Shown: piece after piece, positions 40,911 to 51,500 of the stretch
Layout of the letters: every line of letters starts with the position of its first letter
Position numbering within the stretch: the stretch's first letter is position 1
Assembly: GCA_012032815.1 (NCBI GenBank)
Contig: JAAUQD010000005.1
Span: forward strand, 1 to 56,375
Direction: 5' to 3'
DNA from: Flammeovirgaceae bacterium
Lineage (GTDB): Bacteria; Bacteroidota; Bacteroidia; Cytophagales; Cyclobacteriaceae
Length of the DNA stretch: 56,375 nucleotides
Translations under genes and position numbers: made by a program
Notes under the pieces: generated by a model
Told to the model about the DNA's origin: nothing
The model's input: the letters and a program-made list of their open reading frames with translations, nothing else
Databases searched by the model: none

Positions 40911-43190
40911 ATGATATTAGGAATAAACCTAAGTGATGTAAGATTAAGGGTGAAAATACCCGTGTACTCTTTACTTCAAGGAATATGCAGTCTTGGTCTT
41001 ATTACCACCCTTTTGATTTTTGGGAATAGCGATGCTTTCGGACAGGGAGGTAAAAATGAAATTGATTCATTAAAAAATTTAGCAAAGAATAGCAGAGATT
41101 CAGTTCAGTTCGAAGTCTATTTTGAACTATTAAGAAGAACGGTACAATCCGACAAAAACCAAGCCTTTGGTTTTGCAGAGATGGCACTCGAAAATTCGAG
41201 ATATCGGGGAGATAGCTTAGGTATGGTTAGAAGTTATTCAGCTATGGGTATTATTAAAAGGTCAACTGCCGAACTCAAACTCGCAATAGGTTACTTAAAA
41301 TCAGGCCTTGAAATAACTTCAAGAAACAAGTATATCAGTAGCAAATACGTCAATCAACAAAAATATATTTTAAATGCGCTAGCAGGAACTTATACCGACA
41401 TGGCGAACTATGATAAGGCACTTGAATATCATTTTGAGTCACTGGCTATACGAGAACTAGAGAGAAATCTTGAAGACCTTGGTGTAGCGTATAACAACAT
41501 AGGAGTTGTTTACCTGGCCATGAAGGATTATGAAAATGGTCTCATTTATTTTCAAAAGTCGAAAGCAGCCAAAGATGAGGGAAAAGTAAATTACGATTAT
41601 GTTGTACCCTTAGTAAATATTGGACATTGCTACAATGGATTGAATCGGTTTTCAGATGCCATTCAGAGTTTTCTGGAAGTGTTTGAATTGTGTAAAACCC
41701 GTGACTGTTCAAAAGATAACTTGATGATCGTTCACAAGGCGTTGGGTGAGGCATATATCGGTGCGGGATATCTTGATAAAGCTTTTTCAGAGATAGCAAC
41801 AGCGCTTGAATTGTCCAAAACTTTAAATGAGCCCAAATATGAAAGTTCTAGTCTTTATCACTTAGCAAGAATTTATAAGATCAGAAAGAATTACTCCGAA
41901 GCAATTAAAATGCTTGATGAAAGTCAGATTGTCGCAACTGATAAAACCGAGTTGCGGAATCAGGTTCTAATTAATTATCAGCTTTATTCCGAGATCAGTT
42001 CAGATCAGGGTAATTTCAAAGCATCCAATGACTATCAGAAAAAGTATATAGATCTGAATGAAGCTATTTACAATGCGGATTTGATTAAAAATATTGCTCG
42101 CGTACAATCGGTATTTGAAGAGCGGGAGAACCTCAAAATTATTGCCGACAAAGATCAGATACTTGAACTAAAGGAACAGGTTATTGCCAATCAACGGGCA
42201 ATGAGTATTTTCATCGGAGTCATTACTCTTCTCGTTTTTGGTCTTGCATTTGTTTTGTATACGAGCAATCGTTTGCAACATAAAGCCAACCGGGCCCTGG
42301 AAGCGGCTAAGACCACCATAGAAGAACAGAATATTAAATTATCCAGCCAAAACGTTTTGCTGGAGGATCAAGTAAATGCCAGAACCCAGGAACTGAACGA
42401 TACCAATGCATCGTTGACCAAAGTTGTAGATGAACTTGATCATTTCATTTATAAGACATCCCACGATATCCGTGGCCCGTTAGCAAGCCTCAAGGGGATT
42501 TGCAATGTAGCCATGATTGATGTTACGGATAAAATGGCTCTCGAATATTTATCTAAGTTAGACGTATCTGCCGATAAGCTGAATTCCATTCTTACCCGGT
42601 TGTTGATTATTAACAAGATCAACCACGCCACGCTAACATCAGCCCCTATAGATTTTGCGCCTATAATTGATGAGATTTTGATTCAGGAAAAGAAAAAGGG
42701 TATTCCGGAAAATCTGGTTATTAATAGGCAAGTCAATGTTGATGTTGATTTAAAGTCTGACAACGAATTAGTGGCTATCATTCTTGAGAACCTGATTGAC
42801 AATGCCATTAAATTCCATAATGAATCGCCACGGGTTACACCTTTTGTTAACATCAGGATAGAAACGGAGGGAAATAAAGTGGCAATACGCGTTATCGATA
42901 ATGGTATAGGAATCAAACACATTGATAAAGAAAAGATTTTCCAAATGTTTGTCAGGGCTTCACAACGTTCAGACACAGGAGGGATTGGATTGTACCTTTC
43001 CAAGTTGGCAACTGAAAAGCTTGACGGTGTGATTGATCTAAGAACAACCAAGGAAGGTTATACAGAATTTATAGTCAAGCTTCCTGCTGACCTTGGACCA
43101 ATATTGGCCAAACGAATTGAAGTGGAAAAGAAAAAAGAAATTGAAAGGCTGGCAAAATTGGAAAAACAAAAACAGCTTCAGGATACATAA
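40911..43190 (+). CDS. TPR-repeat sensor histidine kinase
   Basis: 759 residues. An N-terminal membrane segment or signal (VYSLLQGICSLGLITTLLIF) is followed by six or so TPR units (residues 90-390, for example ALEYHFESLAIRELERNLED, GLIYFQKSKAAKD). A membrane segment near 431-453 (MSIFIGVITLLVFGLAFVLY) leads to a coiled coil, then the HisKA phosphoacceptor H518 in YKTSHDIRGPLASLKG. The ATPase domain has ILENLIDNAIKFHN and DNGIGIKHIDKEKIFQMF, then GGIGLYLSKL. The TPRs face the periplasm, so the signal is probably a protein or peptide. No response regulator gene is adjacent. Such kinases are common in Bacteroidota. Confidence 0.88.
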   Translation: MILGINLSDVRLRVKIPVYSLLQGICSLGLITTLLIFGNSDAFGQGGKNEIDSLKNLAKNSRDSVQFEVYFELLRRTVQSDKNQAFGFAEMALENSRYRGDSLGMVRSYSAMGIIKRSTAELKLAIGYLKSGLEITSRNKYISSKYVNQQKYILNALAGTYTDMANYDKALEYHFESLAIRELERNLEDLGVAYNNIGVVYLAMKDYENGLIYFQKSKAAKDEGKVNYDYVVPLVNIGHCYNGLNRFSDAIQSFLEVFELCKTRDCSKDNLMIVHKALGEAYIGAGYLDKAFSEIATALELSKTLNEPKYESSSLYHLARIYKIRKNYSEAIKMLDESQIVATDKTELRNQVLINYQLYSEISSDQGNFKASNDYQKKYIDLNEAIYNADLIKNIARVQSVFEERENLKIIADKDQILELKEQVIANQRAMSIFIGVITLLVFGLAFVLYTSNRLQHKANRALEAAKTTIEEQNIKLSSQNVLLEDQVNARTQELNDTNASLTKVVDELDHFIYKTSHDIRGPLASLKGICNVAMIDVTDKMALEYLSKLDVSADKLNSILTRLLIINKINHATLTSAPIDFAPIIDEILIQEKKKGIPENLVINRQVNVDVDLKSDNELVAIILENLIDNAIKFHNESPRVTPFVNIRIETEGNKVAIRVIDNGIGIKHIDKEKIFQMFVRASQRSDTGGIGLYLSKLATEKLDGVIDLRTTKEGYTEFIVKLPADLGPILAKRIEVEKKKEIERLAKLEKQKQLQDT

Positions 43191-43230
43191 ATAGCGCTCA
43201 CCTTAGCATCTTTGCACCTGAATATTTTTA

Positions 43231-45333
43231 ATGGCTCGCTCAAAATCAACAAAACGATATACGGTTACATCGGCATTGCCTTATGCCAATGGACCTAAGC
43301 ACATTGGGCATCTGGCTGGGGCATACATACCAGCCGATGTTTATGTACGGTATTTAAGATCAAATGGAGAGGATGTGGTTTTTGTGTGTGGAAGTGATGA
43401 ACATGGAACAGCCATTCCCAATCAGGCATTAAAGGAAAACACTACCCCACAGGCAATAATTGATAAGTACCATGCGCTCATGCGCGATTGTTTCTACAAG
43501 CTGGGTATGACGTTTGATGTGTATCACCGTACCAGTGACCCACTTCATCACAAGACTTCACAGGAATTATTTCTTGACTTACACAAAAAAGGACTGCTCA
43601 AAGAGGAGATCTCTGATCAATACTTCGATGATGAAGCAAAAGTATTTTTAGCTGATCGATACATTGTTGGCACTTGTCCAAAATGTGGCCATGATAACGC
43701 CTATGGAGATCAGTGTGAGAAATGTGGTTCATCGCTTAGTCCAACAGAACTAATCAATCCAAAATCTACACTTACGGGAAAGGCTCCTGTTCTACGGCCT
43801 ACGAAACATTGGTATCTTCCTCTTGATCATTACGAACCCTGGTTGAAGGAGTGGATCCTAAAATCCCATAAAGACGATTGGAAAGTGAATGTGTATGGCC
43901 AATGCAAATCCTGGATTGACGCGGGGTTGCAGCCGAGAGCAATGACCCGTGATCTGGATTGGGGAATTAAAGTACCGTTAGAGGGGGCCGAAGGAAAAGT
44001 GCTATATGTATGGTTTGACGCGCCAATCGGATATATCTCAGCAACGAGAGCACTTTTTAATGAGCTAAGCAGTAACAAACAGAACTACGCTACTCCACAA
44101 TCAGAATTTAAGAATGTTAAGGAGGATGATTGGAAAAAATACTGGCAGGATGATGAAACGAAGCTTGTTCATTTTATTGGTAAAGACAATATTGTTTTTC
44201 ATTGCATAATTTTTCCAATTATGCTGCATGCTCAGGGCGAATTCATTATGCCTGATAATGTTCCGGCAAATGAATTTATGAACCTGGAGGGAGATAAGAT
44301 GAGTACGAGCAGAGGATGGTCAATTGAAATGCATGAGTATCTGGAGGACTTTCCGGATAAGCCTGATGTACTTCGGTATGCCTTGCTCACTAATTTACCT
44401 GAAGCGAAAGACAGTGAGTTTACATGGAAAGATTTTCAATCCAAGAATAACAATGAATTGGTTGCTATTCTTGGGAATTTTGTAAACAGGGCAATCGTCT
44501 TAACTCAAAAGTATTTTGACAACAAAATACCAGCACGGGGTGAGTTGATGCCATTGGATAAAAAATTAATTGATCATCTTAGCACGTTTCCAAATCTAAT
44601 TGGCGAATCCATTGAGACTTTTAAGTTTCGTGAAGCCACGTCACAGTTGATGGACGTAGCAAGGATGGGTAATAAGTACTTTGCAGATACAGAACCATGG
44701 AAAGTTTTTTCCCAAAATCCCGACCGGGTGGCCACCATCTTGAATCTTGCATTACAGATTGGCGCTAATTTATCGATTTTGATGGAACCGTTTTTACCAT
44801 TTTCAGCTGAGAAACTCAGAAGTATTTTGGGTATTGATAAACTAAATTGGGACTCAGCCGGTTCGGCTGATATTCTTACTACAGGGCATTCATTGGGAAC
44901 AACAACTCTGCTGTTTGAAAAAATTGAAGATGATATTGTAGAAAAACAAATCAAAAAACTAATGGAGAAAAAAGAAAACGTGTCTGACGAAAATACGATC
45001 AATGCTATAAAAGCAGAAATAAGCTACGATGAATTCGCAAAAATGGATATGCGTACCGCTAAGGTGATTGCCGCTGAACGCGTAGAAAAATCAAAAAAAC
45101 TTTTAAAACTAACAGTAGATACGGGGTTGGATAAGCGAACTGTCATGAGCGGGATTGCCGAACATTTTTCGCCAGAGGAAATGATTGGAAAGCAAGTGAC
45201 GGTTCTGGTTAATCTTGTCCCAAGAAAAATTATGGGTGTTGAATCGCAGGGAATGATTCTTATGGCCAGCGATGTGAATGGCTCTTTGCGCCTGTTGCAA
45301 GCTGACGCTGAGCCGGGATCAGCGATCAGCTGA
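43231..45333 (+). CDS. metG: Methionyl-tRNA synthetase
   Basis: The 700-residue protein has HIGH at residues 24-27, a zinc-binding knuckle CPKCGHDNAYGDQCEKCG near 149-166, and the KMSKS-like DKMSTSRGW near 351. The C-terminal part carries an EMAP-type tRNA-binding domain (FAKMDMRTAKVIAAERVEKS). It charges tRNA-Met. It is intact and convergent with pth, with no gap between the stops. Confidence 0.97.
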   Translation: MARSKSTKRYTVTSALPYANGPKHIGHLAGAYIPADVYVRYLRSNGEDVVFVCGSDEHGTAIPNQALKENTTPQAIIDKYHALMRDCFYKLGMTFDVYHRTSDPLHHKTSQELFLDLHKKGLLKEEISDQYFDDEAKVFLADRYIVGTCPKCGHDNAYGDQCEKCGSSLSPTELINPKSTLTGKAPVLRPTKHWYLPLDHYEPWLKEWILKSHKDDWKVNVYGQCKSWIDAGLQPRAMTRDLDWGIKVPLEGAEGKVLYVWFDAPIGYISATRALFNELSSNKQNYATPQSEFKNVKEDDWKKYWQDDETKLVHFIGKDNIVFHCIIFPIMLHAQGEFIMPDNVPANEFMNLEGDKMSTSRGWSIEMHEYLEDFPDKPDVLRYALLTNLPEAKDSEFTWKDFQSKNNNELVAILGNFVNRAIVLTQKYFDNKIPARGELMPLDKKLIDHLSTFPNLIGESIETFKFREATSQLMDVARMGNKYFADTEPWKVFSQNPDRVATILNLALQIGANLSILMEPFLPFSAEKLRSILGIDKLNWDSAGSADILTTGHSLGTTTLLFEKIEDDIVEKQIKKLMEKKENVSDENTINAIKAEISYDEFAKMDMRTAKVIAAERVEKSKKLLKLTVDTGLDKRTVMSGIAEHFSPEEMIGKQVTVLVNLVPRKIMGVESQGMILMASDVNGSLRLLQADAEPGSAIS

Positions 45334-45894
45334 TTAATCGTTAAATAAATTCATTGTTCTTTCAATCCCGATTGTGCAAAAGGAAAGGATCATATCCTTT
45401 GCTTTGTCCATTGCTTCAGGTAGTTGTTTAAATTCTTCATCAGTAAAGCGGCTAAGCACAAAATCTGCCTGTTGACCTTTCGGGAAATTGTTACCTACAC
45501 CAAATCGCAACCGGGAATAGTTTTGCGTGTTGAGTAACAATTCAATATTACCTAATCCATTATGACCTGCAGAACTTCCACGACTCCTCATTCTGAGTTT
45601 GCCAAAAGGCAGGGCAACATCATCGGAAACAATTAAAAGATTTTCTAATGGTATTTTCAATTCCTGCAGCCAGTAGTGTACGGCTTTGCCGCTGAGGTTC
45701 ATAAAGGTAGTGGGCTTAATCAGATGCAGCTGACGCCCTTTGTACTTTACTTCAGCTTTCTCAGCATGCCGATTTAACGAAAAGCTTACCTTCTGGGCGT
45801 CAGCAACTCGATCCAGAGTAAGAAATCCGATGTTATGACGGGTCAGTTCATATTCTAAGCCTGGATTACCCAATCCTACAATAAGGTATTTCAT
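45334..45894 (-). CDS. pth: Peptidyl-tRNA hydrolase
   Basis: The 186-residue enzyme begins [20 protein letters not shown] and has the catalytic histidine in [10 protein letters not shown], the substrate-binding [12 protein letters not shown] and [15 protein letters not shown]. It releases tRNA from stalled peptidyl-tRNA. It is in the order prs-rplY-pth, a common Bacteroidota arrangement, but a terminator-like hairpin lies between it and rplY. Confidence 0.95.
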   Translation of the reverse strand: MKYLIVGLGNPGLEYELTRHNIGFLTLDRVADAQKVSFSLNRHAEKAEVKYKGRQLHLIKPTTFMNLSGKAVHYWLQELKIPLENLLIVSDDVALPFGKLRMRSRGSSAGHNGLGNIELLLNTQNYSRLRFGVGNNFPKGQQADFVLSRFTDEEFKQLPEAMDKAKDMILSFCTIGIERTMNLFND

Positions 45895-45910
45895 GAATTC
45901 AAATAAAAAT

Positions 45911-45942
45911 AAAATCCCGGCCTATGCAGCCGGGATTTAAAA
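45911..45942 (-). terminator. Terminator-like hairpin between rplY and pth
   Basis: AAATCCCGGC and GCCGGGATTT pair perfectly with a seven-base loop, followed on the minus strand by a T-rich tract. It may reduce read-through into pth. Confidence 0.75.
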
Positions 45943-45943
45943 A

Positions 45944-46669
45944 TTAAATTTCAAGCTGAATATTATTTTTTACCTGCATCCTTTTGGGAGCATCACCAGC
46001 TTTCTTTTCACCTTCAGCAGGAGCGCCCGCAGCAGGAGCACCCTCAGCAGGAGCAGCTCCGGGAACTGCAGCAGCTGCCGCAGCCGCTTCAGCCGCTTTT
46101 GCTTCTTCTTCAGCAGCCATCTTGGCGGCACGAGGAATTTCAACAACAGCTAATGAAGCTTTAGGTGGATCCAGCAATTGCAGGTTATCAAGTTTCATAT
46201 CTGAAACTTTCACCGCATGATGAAAATCTAGTTCTGAACAATCAACATCAATATGGTCTGGCATATCTTTCGGGAAGCCATAAACTTTCAATGTAGCCTT
46301 TTTACGTACTAATGTACCTCCATTGGCTACCCCAGGTGCTTGACCAACAAGACGAATTGGAATATCCATTTTAATTTTTCTATCCTCACTGATTTTTAGA
46401 AAATCGGCATGCAATAAGATCTCACTTACAGGATGGAATTGTACCTCCTGTAAAATAGCCTGATGTTCGTCACCCTCAATGTTAAGGTGAACAAAGTGAG
46501 CTTCATTGGTATAAACCAATTCGCGAAACAAAATCATGGGACTATGAAAGTGAATTTGTTTTTCACCTCCATAAAGAACGCAAGGCACACTGCCTTCTTC
46601 TCTGATTCTGCGGGATTCGGTTTTGCCGAGATTTGCTCTTTTATACCCTATAATCTCAACGGTTTTCAT
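45944..46669 (-). CDS. rplY: 50S ribosomal protein L25 (TL5/Ctc type)
   Basis: The 241 residues have the L25 N-terminal 5S-RNA-binding part (KTVEIIGYKRANLGKTESRR, EGSVPCVLYGGEKQIHFH) and the longer C-terminal beta domain of the Ctc form. The tail is rich in Ala, Pro, Gly and Glu (AEAAAAAAAVPGAAPAEG), likely a disordered extension. It lies 28 bases after prs on the same strand and is intact. Confidence 0.92.
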   Translation of the reverse strand: MKTVEIIGYKRANLGKTESRRIREEGSVPCVLYGGEKQIHFHSPMILFRELVYTNEAHFVHLNIEGDEHQAILQEVQFHPVSEILLHADFLKISEDRKIKMDIPIRLVGQAPGVANGGTLVRKKATLKVYGFPKDMPDHIDVDCSELDFHHAVKVSDMKLDNLQLLDPPKASLAVVEIPRAAKMAAEEEAKAAEAAAAAAAVPGAAPAEGAPAAGAPAEGEKKAGDAPKRMQVKNNIQLEI

Positions 46670-46697
46670 AAAGTGTATTTATTTAAGTTAAACATAT

Positions 46698-47626
46698 TTA
46701 CAAGCGAATGAACAATGAACTGATTGATTCGTGATCATGAATCTTACGAATGGCTTTCGCAAAAAGATCAGATACTGTAAGTACTTTAATTTTTTCGGTT
46801 TCCTGACGCAATGGTATGGTATCAGTAACCACGATTTCTTCAATAACAGAATTACTTATATTGTCGTAGGCTTTTCCGGATAGAACGGGATGTGTACAAA
46901 CAGCCCTGACCGAACTCGCGCCCTTTTCTTTAAGAAGCGCGGCTGCACGGCAAATCGTTCCTGCGGTATCTACAAGATCATCCACGAGTATAACGTCTTT
47001 GTTTTCAACCTCACCGATTAATCGCATTGATTCGATTTGGTTGGCCTCTTTACGATACTTATCACAAACAGCGAGCTCTGCATTAAAAAATTTAGCAAAA
47101 CTCCTCGCTCTCTTTATGCCACCAACATCCGGTGATGCGAACATGATGTTCTTTAAATTCAATGATTTCAGATAGGGAACAAAAATGTACGCTCCATCAA
47201 GGTGATCAACCGGGATATCAAAAATCCCTGAATTTGATCGGCATGCAAATCACAGGTAATGATCCTGGAAGCTCCTGCCGCTGAAATTAAATTGGCGAAT
47301 AGTTTTGCTGCTATGGAAACCCTGGGGCGATCTTTTCTATCCTGGCGGGCATATCCAAAGTATGGGATAATTACATTGACCGTTTGTGCGCTTGCTCTTT
47401 TTGCACCATCGATCATTAACAATAACTCCAGAAAATTATCGGCAGGCGCAAACGTGGACTGAACGATGAAAACGTCATGCCCGCGAACTGATTCTTTAAG
47501 GAAGGGGGACATTTCGCCATCACTGAACTGCTGGTAGTCAACAGCACCCAGAATATCTCCATATGAGTCGGCAATCTTCTCAGCTAAGTAAGTCGATGCT
47601 CTACCAGAAAAAATTTTGACAGCCAT
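46698..47626 (-). CDS. prs: Ribose-phosphate pyrophosphokinase, one frame break
   Basis: ATG 47626 (MAVKIFSGRASTYLAEKIAD). The first half carries NVIIPYFGYARQDRKDRPRV and ITCDLHADQIQGF. The frame breaks at the A5 run 47221-47225 (plus strand). With six the text is QGFFDIPVDHLDGAYIFVPY, and the second half carries KDVILVDDLVDTAGTICRAA, the PRPP-binding motif, then ends at 46698. About 310 residues. It makes PRPP for nucleotides. As written the enzyme would be split in two. It follows tRNA-Gln, and rplY and pth follow it. Confidence 0.93.
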
Positions 47627-47664
47627 TTTTTAAAACTAAGCCCCTGTTGTATCGTGGATATTTG

Positions 47665-47737
47665 TTGCCCGACCAGGGCTCGAACCTGGACTTTTCTGAA
47701 TCAAAATCAGACGTGTTGCCAATTACACCATCGGGCA
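47665..47737 (-). tRNA. tRNA-Gln (TTG anticodon)
   Basis: On the minus strand the sequence folds as a cloverleaf: acceptor TGCCCGA/TCGGGCA with an A discriminator, D arm, anticodon stem TCTGA/TCAGA around loop TTTTGAT giving anticodon TTG for CAA codons, and T arm CCAGG/CCTGG with GTTCGAG loop. CCA is not encoded. It sits 38 bases upstream of prs, which is a frequent Bacteroidota order. Confidence 0.93.
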
Positions 47738-47764
47738 AGTCAAAACCCCCTTATTTTGGGTGTG

Positions 47765-47772
47765 CAAAGGTA
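47765..47772 (-). promoter_or_regulatory. Possible -7 element for tRNA-Gln / prs (TACCTTTG)
   Basis: On the minus strand TACCTTTG matches TAnnTTTG and lies about 28 bases before the tRNA. A TTG is present only 11 bases further up, shorter than usual, so the -33 part is weak. Confidence 0.4.
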
Positions 47773-47831
47773 GACGAAATATTCAAAAATTAAACCCTGA
47801 AATAGAATTAAAAACCACCTCTGGTAGCGAA

Positions 47832-48407
47832 TTACTCGATGTCTGTTTCGGGAGTCGGTGGCTTGCCTTCAATAAATCCATCGGCCCAAAAACGGTATTT
47901 GTCCAGGATAGAAATCACCGCATTTCGCAGGTGCCGCTGATTGTTGAAGTCAATTGAGCCATATAGGGTAGTAGCATAACCTTGCCAAATCGACCGGTTT
48001 TGTCTTCGATCATAAAACTGAATTAAAAGTGTCCCGGTTTTCAGGTTATATTTTTGAGGGTTATAGTCTACTTTATCCGATTGGAATTTAACCCATTCCT
48101 CAATTTCGGGTTGATTATAGCCGTTAAACACAAGGCTATCGTAAAACATCTTAAAGCCAATTATTAAATGTGGCCGGTTGTCGGTCTGACGATACCCAAG
48201 AAATTTCATTCTGGAGATAATGGAACTTTCGATCAAACCATTAATCATGCTGCTATCATTTGATCCCATCGGGCGCATAATTTCAAACGACCTGTATTTC
48301 TTGAAATTTCCATGATAACTGTAATCGTACTCTACAGGAAGCTCTTTATACCCAAGACAGGAGGATAAAAGAATTAAGAGCGTTCCAAATAAGATCCACT
48401 TACTCAT
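47832..48407 (-). CDS. DUF4136 lipoprotein
   Basis: This 191-residue lipoprotein has lipobox LLSSC (MSKWILFGTLLILLSSC) and a DUF4136-like body (VEYDYSYHGNFKKYRSFEIM, RPHLIIGFKMFYDSL, GTLLIQFYDRRQNRSIWQGY). The family is found in outer-membrane lipoproteins of unknown role. It is intact, with an acidic end. It lies alone between the tRNA and purL, both transcribed the same way, separated by 94 and 112 bases. Confidence 0.8.
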   Translation of the reverse strand: MSKWILFGTLLILLSSCLGYKELPVEYDYSYHGNFKKYRSFEIMRPMGSNDSSMINGLIESSIISRMKFLGYRQTDNRPHLIIGFKMFYDSLVFNGYNQPEIEEWVKFQSDKVDYNPQKYNLKTGTLLIQFYDRRQNRSIWQGYATTLYGSIDFNNQRHLRNAVISILDKYRFWADGFIEGKPPTPETDIE

Positions 48408-48519
48408 AGTCTTTGGATTACTTCTGAAATGTAATCCAATTTGGCTGGATTACAATCAATTATTGTTTAAACAAACACTCGAAACGAGCAATTGGTTTCA
48501 AGTCACGGAAATTGGGTTA

Positions 48520-51500
48520 CTATTTTTTTGTTTTCATCCAGCTCAACGCACTTGCAAACGCGGCTATCCATGGTGAAACTTCATGCTTGTAATGATTTGG
48601 GTAATACGGCCAATTCCACGGAAATAAAGACCGTTCTAAATGAGGCATAATGGCTAAATGCCGGCCATCTGAAGAACACAATGCAGCAACAGAGTTGTCG
48701 GACCCGTTTGGATTTCCAGGGTATTCTGAATAGCTATAAGAAGCAGCCACTTCATAGGATCCGTCAGGTGGTAAAATAAATCGACCTTCACCATGTGCAA
48801 CCCAAACGCCAAGACGTGTGCCAATCAGGGATTGAAACATAATCGCCTTTGTTTGAGGAATGGAAATAGTAATAAACGAAGATTCAAATTTTCCAGATTC
48901 ATTGTGATGCATTTTAGGATGATTTGATGAATCCGGATATACAAGACCCAACTCCATCATGAGTTGACAACCATTACAACACCAAGACTTAATGTGTCGG
49001 ATCGTTTATAAAAATTGTCTAGTGCAGTCTTGGCTTTTTCATTATACTTAAATGCGCCTGCCCATCCTTTTGCCGACCCGAGTACATCAGAATTAGAAAA
49101 TCCCCCTACGAAAACAATCATTTGAACGTCCGATAAATTTTCCCTTCCGGAAATCAGGTCAGTCATGTGAATGTCTTTAACATCCATTCCGGCCAGGTAG
49201 AGTGAGTACGCCATTTCCCGATCACCGTTAACACCTTTTTCTCTGATGATGGCCGCTTTAACTCCTGAAGATTTTCTAACCGGGTTTATATTGAATTGCT
49301 CCAACGTACCTTTAAATGTCTTTGGAAATTCGAATTTTAATTCCTGGGATTTGTAGTTTTTGAAGCGTTGTGCTGCGGCCTTTTCTGAACGCTGGATTTG
49401 GTCGAGGAAGAAAGAAGTTGTAAACCAGGAATCACGAATTTTATCAATGTCCAGGTTGAGGGTCTGATTGAGATGTTCAATTTGGAGAGTTCTGTTTAAT
49501 GTAACTTGACCAAGTTCAAAACATCTAACGCCCTTACCAATAAGTGAAGAAAGCACCTCTGAATTAGTTAATTGGACCAGGACACCGGGGTTTTCATTAA
49601 AAAGAATTTTTACCAGGTCATCTCCCAGACCATTGAGCTTCACATTGAGGCCAAAGTCCGGTTGAGGAAAGCACATTTCCAATATAGCGGTTACTAAACC
49701 ACCCGACCCTATATCATGTCCTGACAGGATTTGATTTTTCTTAATCAAACTTTGAATTCCATCAAAACAGGATTTTAAGTATTGGGCTTCAACATCCGGA
49801 GTAGTTGATCCAGCCTTATTCAAAATTTGAGCGAAAGAACTGCCACCCAACTCCTTTGGATAATTCGAAAAGTCAATAAAAAAAAGTTTTGATCCTTCAA
49901 TGGGCTTCAGTGATGGCGAAATTGTTTTTGTAATATCCGCGACTTCGGCTACCGCTGACACGATGACTGTACCGGGAGAAATTACAGATTTCTTATCCGG
50001 ATATTTTTGAGTCATACTCAATGAATCTTTACCGGTAGGGATGTTGATGCCCAGTTGAATGGCAAACGTGCTGATTGCTTCAACCGCGTTGTATAATCGG
50101 GCATCTTCACCCGTATTTTTACACGGCCACATCCAATTTGCACTTAACGAAACTCCTTTTAGTCCATGGGTTAAATCTGCCCACACCAAATTAGTAAGTG
50201 CTTCAGCTACAGCTAGCCGGCTTCCGGCTGCAGGATTTATAAGTGCAACTCCCGGAGCATGGCCAATGGAGGTAGCCACACCTTTATTGCTTTGAAAATC
50301 CAGGGCCATAACTGCCACATTATTCAACGGCAATTGAATGGGTCCGCAGGTTTGCTGAGTTGCTACTTTACCGGTCACCGACCGATCTACCTTATTAGTT
50401 AACCAGTCCTTGCACGCAACGGCTTCCAGCTGAAGCAAAAGTTCAAGGTATTGTTCAATATTTTCGGAGGAATATTTTAGCTCAGAGAAATTTGATTCTT
50501 CTGCCTGATCAAAAATCACAGTCCTGGGCGAGGACCCAAACAAGTGCTTGACTGATAGATCAACAGGTTTTTGAGAATGATCTTCCCGGGTGAAAATTAA
50601 TCGCTGATCTCCGGAAGCTTCACCGATTTCATAAAAGGGAGCCCGTTCGCGTTCAGAAACTTTTTTAAGCAATTCTACATCAGACTGTCCAATAGAAAGG
50701 CCCATCCTTTCTTGAGATTCGTTGCTGATAATCTCTTTATCAGAAAGGGTAGGGTCTCCGATGGGTAATTTGTCGATATGAATTGTTCCTCCTGTCTCTT
50801 CAAGAAGTTCCGACAGGCAATTCAAATGTCCACCCGCTCCATGATCGTGAATTGAGACAATGGGGTTTTCATTTGCTTCGACCATCGCCCGAATTGCATT
50901 CATTACTCTTTTTTGCATTTCAGGATTTGATCGCTGAATAGCATTTAATTCGATCGTGTTGTCAAATTCTCCTGTCGCTACGGATGATACCGCTCCGCCC
51001 CCCAAACCAATGCGGTAATTGTCGCCTCCAAGTAAAACGATTTTATCCCCTTTTTGAAGATGACCTTTCTGACTGTCCTTCAATTTCCCAAATCCAACGC
51101 CACCCGCAAGCATTATCACCTTATCATAACCTAAGGCTTTTTCATTCTCAAAATGTTCATAGGTTAGTATGCTGCCACAGATTAAAGGTTGACCAAACTT
51201 GTTGCCGAAATCTGAAGCGCCATCAGAAGCCTTAATCAAAATTTCTTCTGGTGATTGATATAGCCATTTTCGTTCTGAGAACTTTTTTTCCCAATCCCTG
51301 CCTCCGTTTAATCTTGGATACGATGTCATGTATACTGCAGTTCCAGCCAGAGGAAGCGATCCCTTTCCACCCGCCAACCGATCTCTGATTTCACCGCCTG
51401 AACCTGTTGCTGCTCCGTTGAACGGTTCTACCGTGGTGGGAAAATTGTGAGTCTCCGCTTTTAGTGATATAACCGAATCGATATCAGAGACTTCAAAAAA

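Noticed and set aside
45984-46220. An Ala/Ser-rich plus-strand frame opposite rplY.
   Set aside because: It is the complement of the Ala-Pro-rich tail of L25 and has no independent support.
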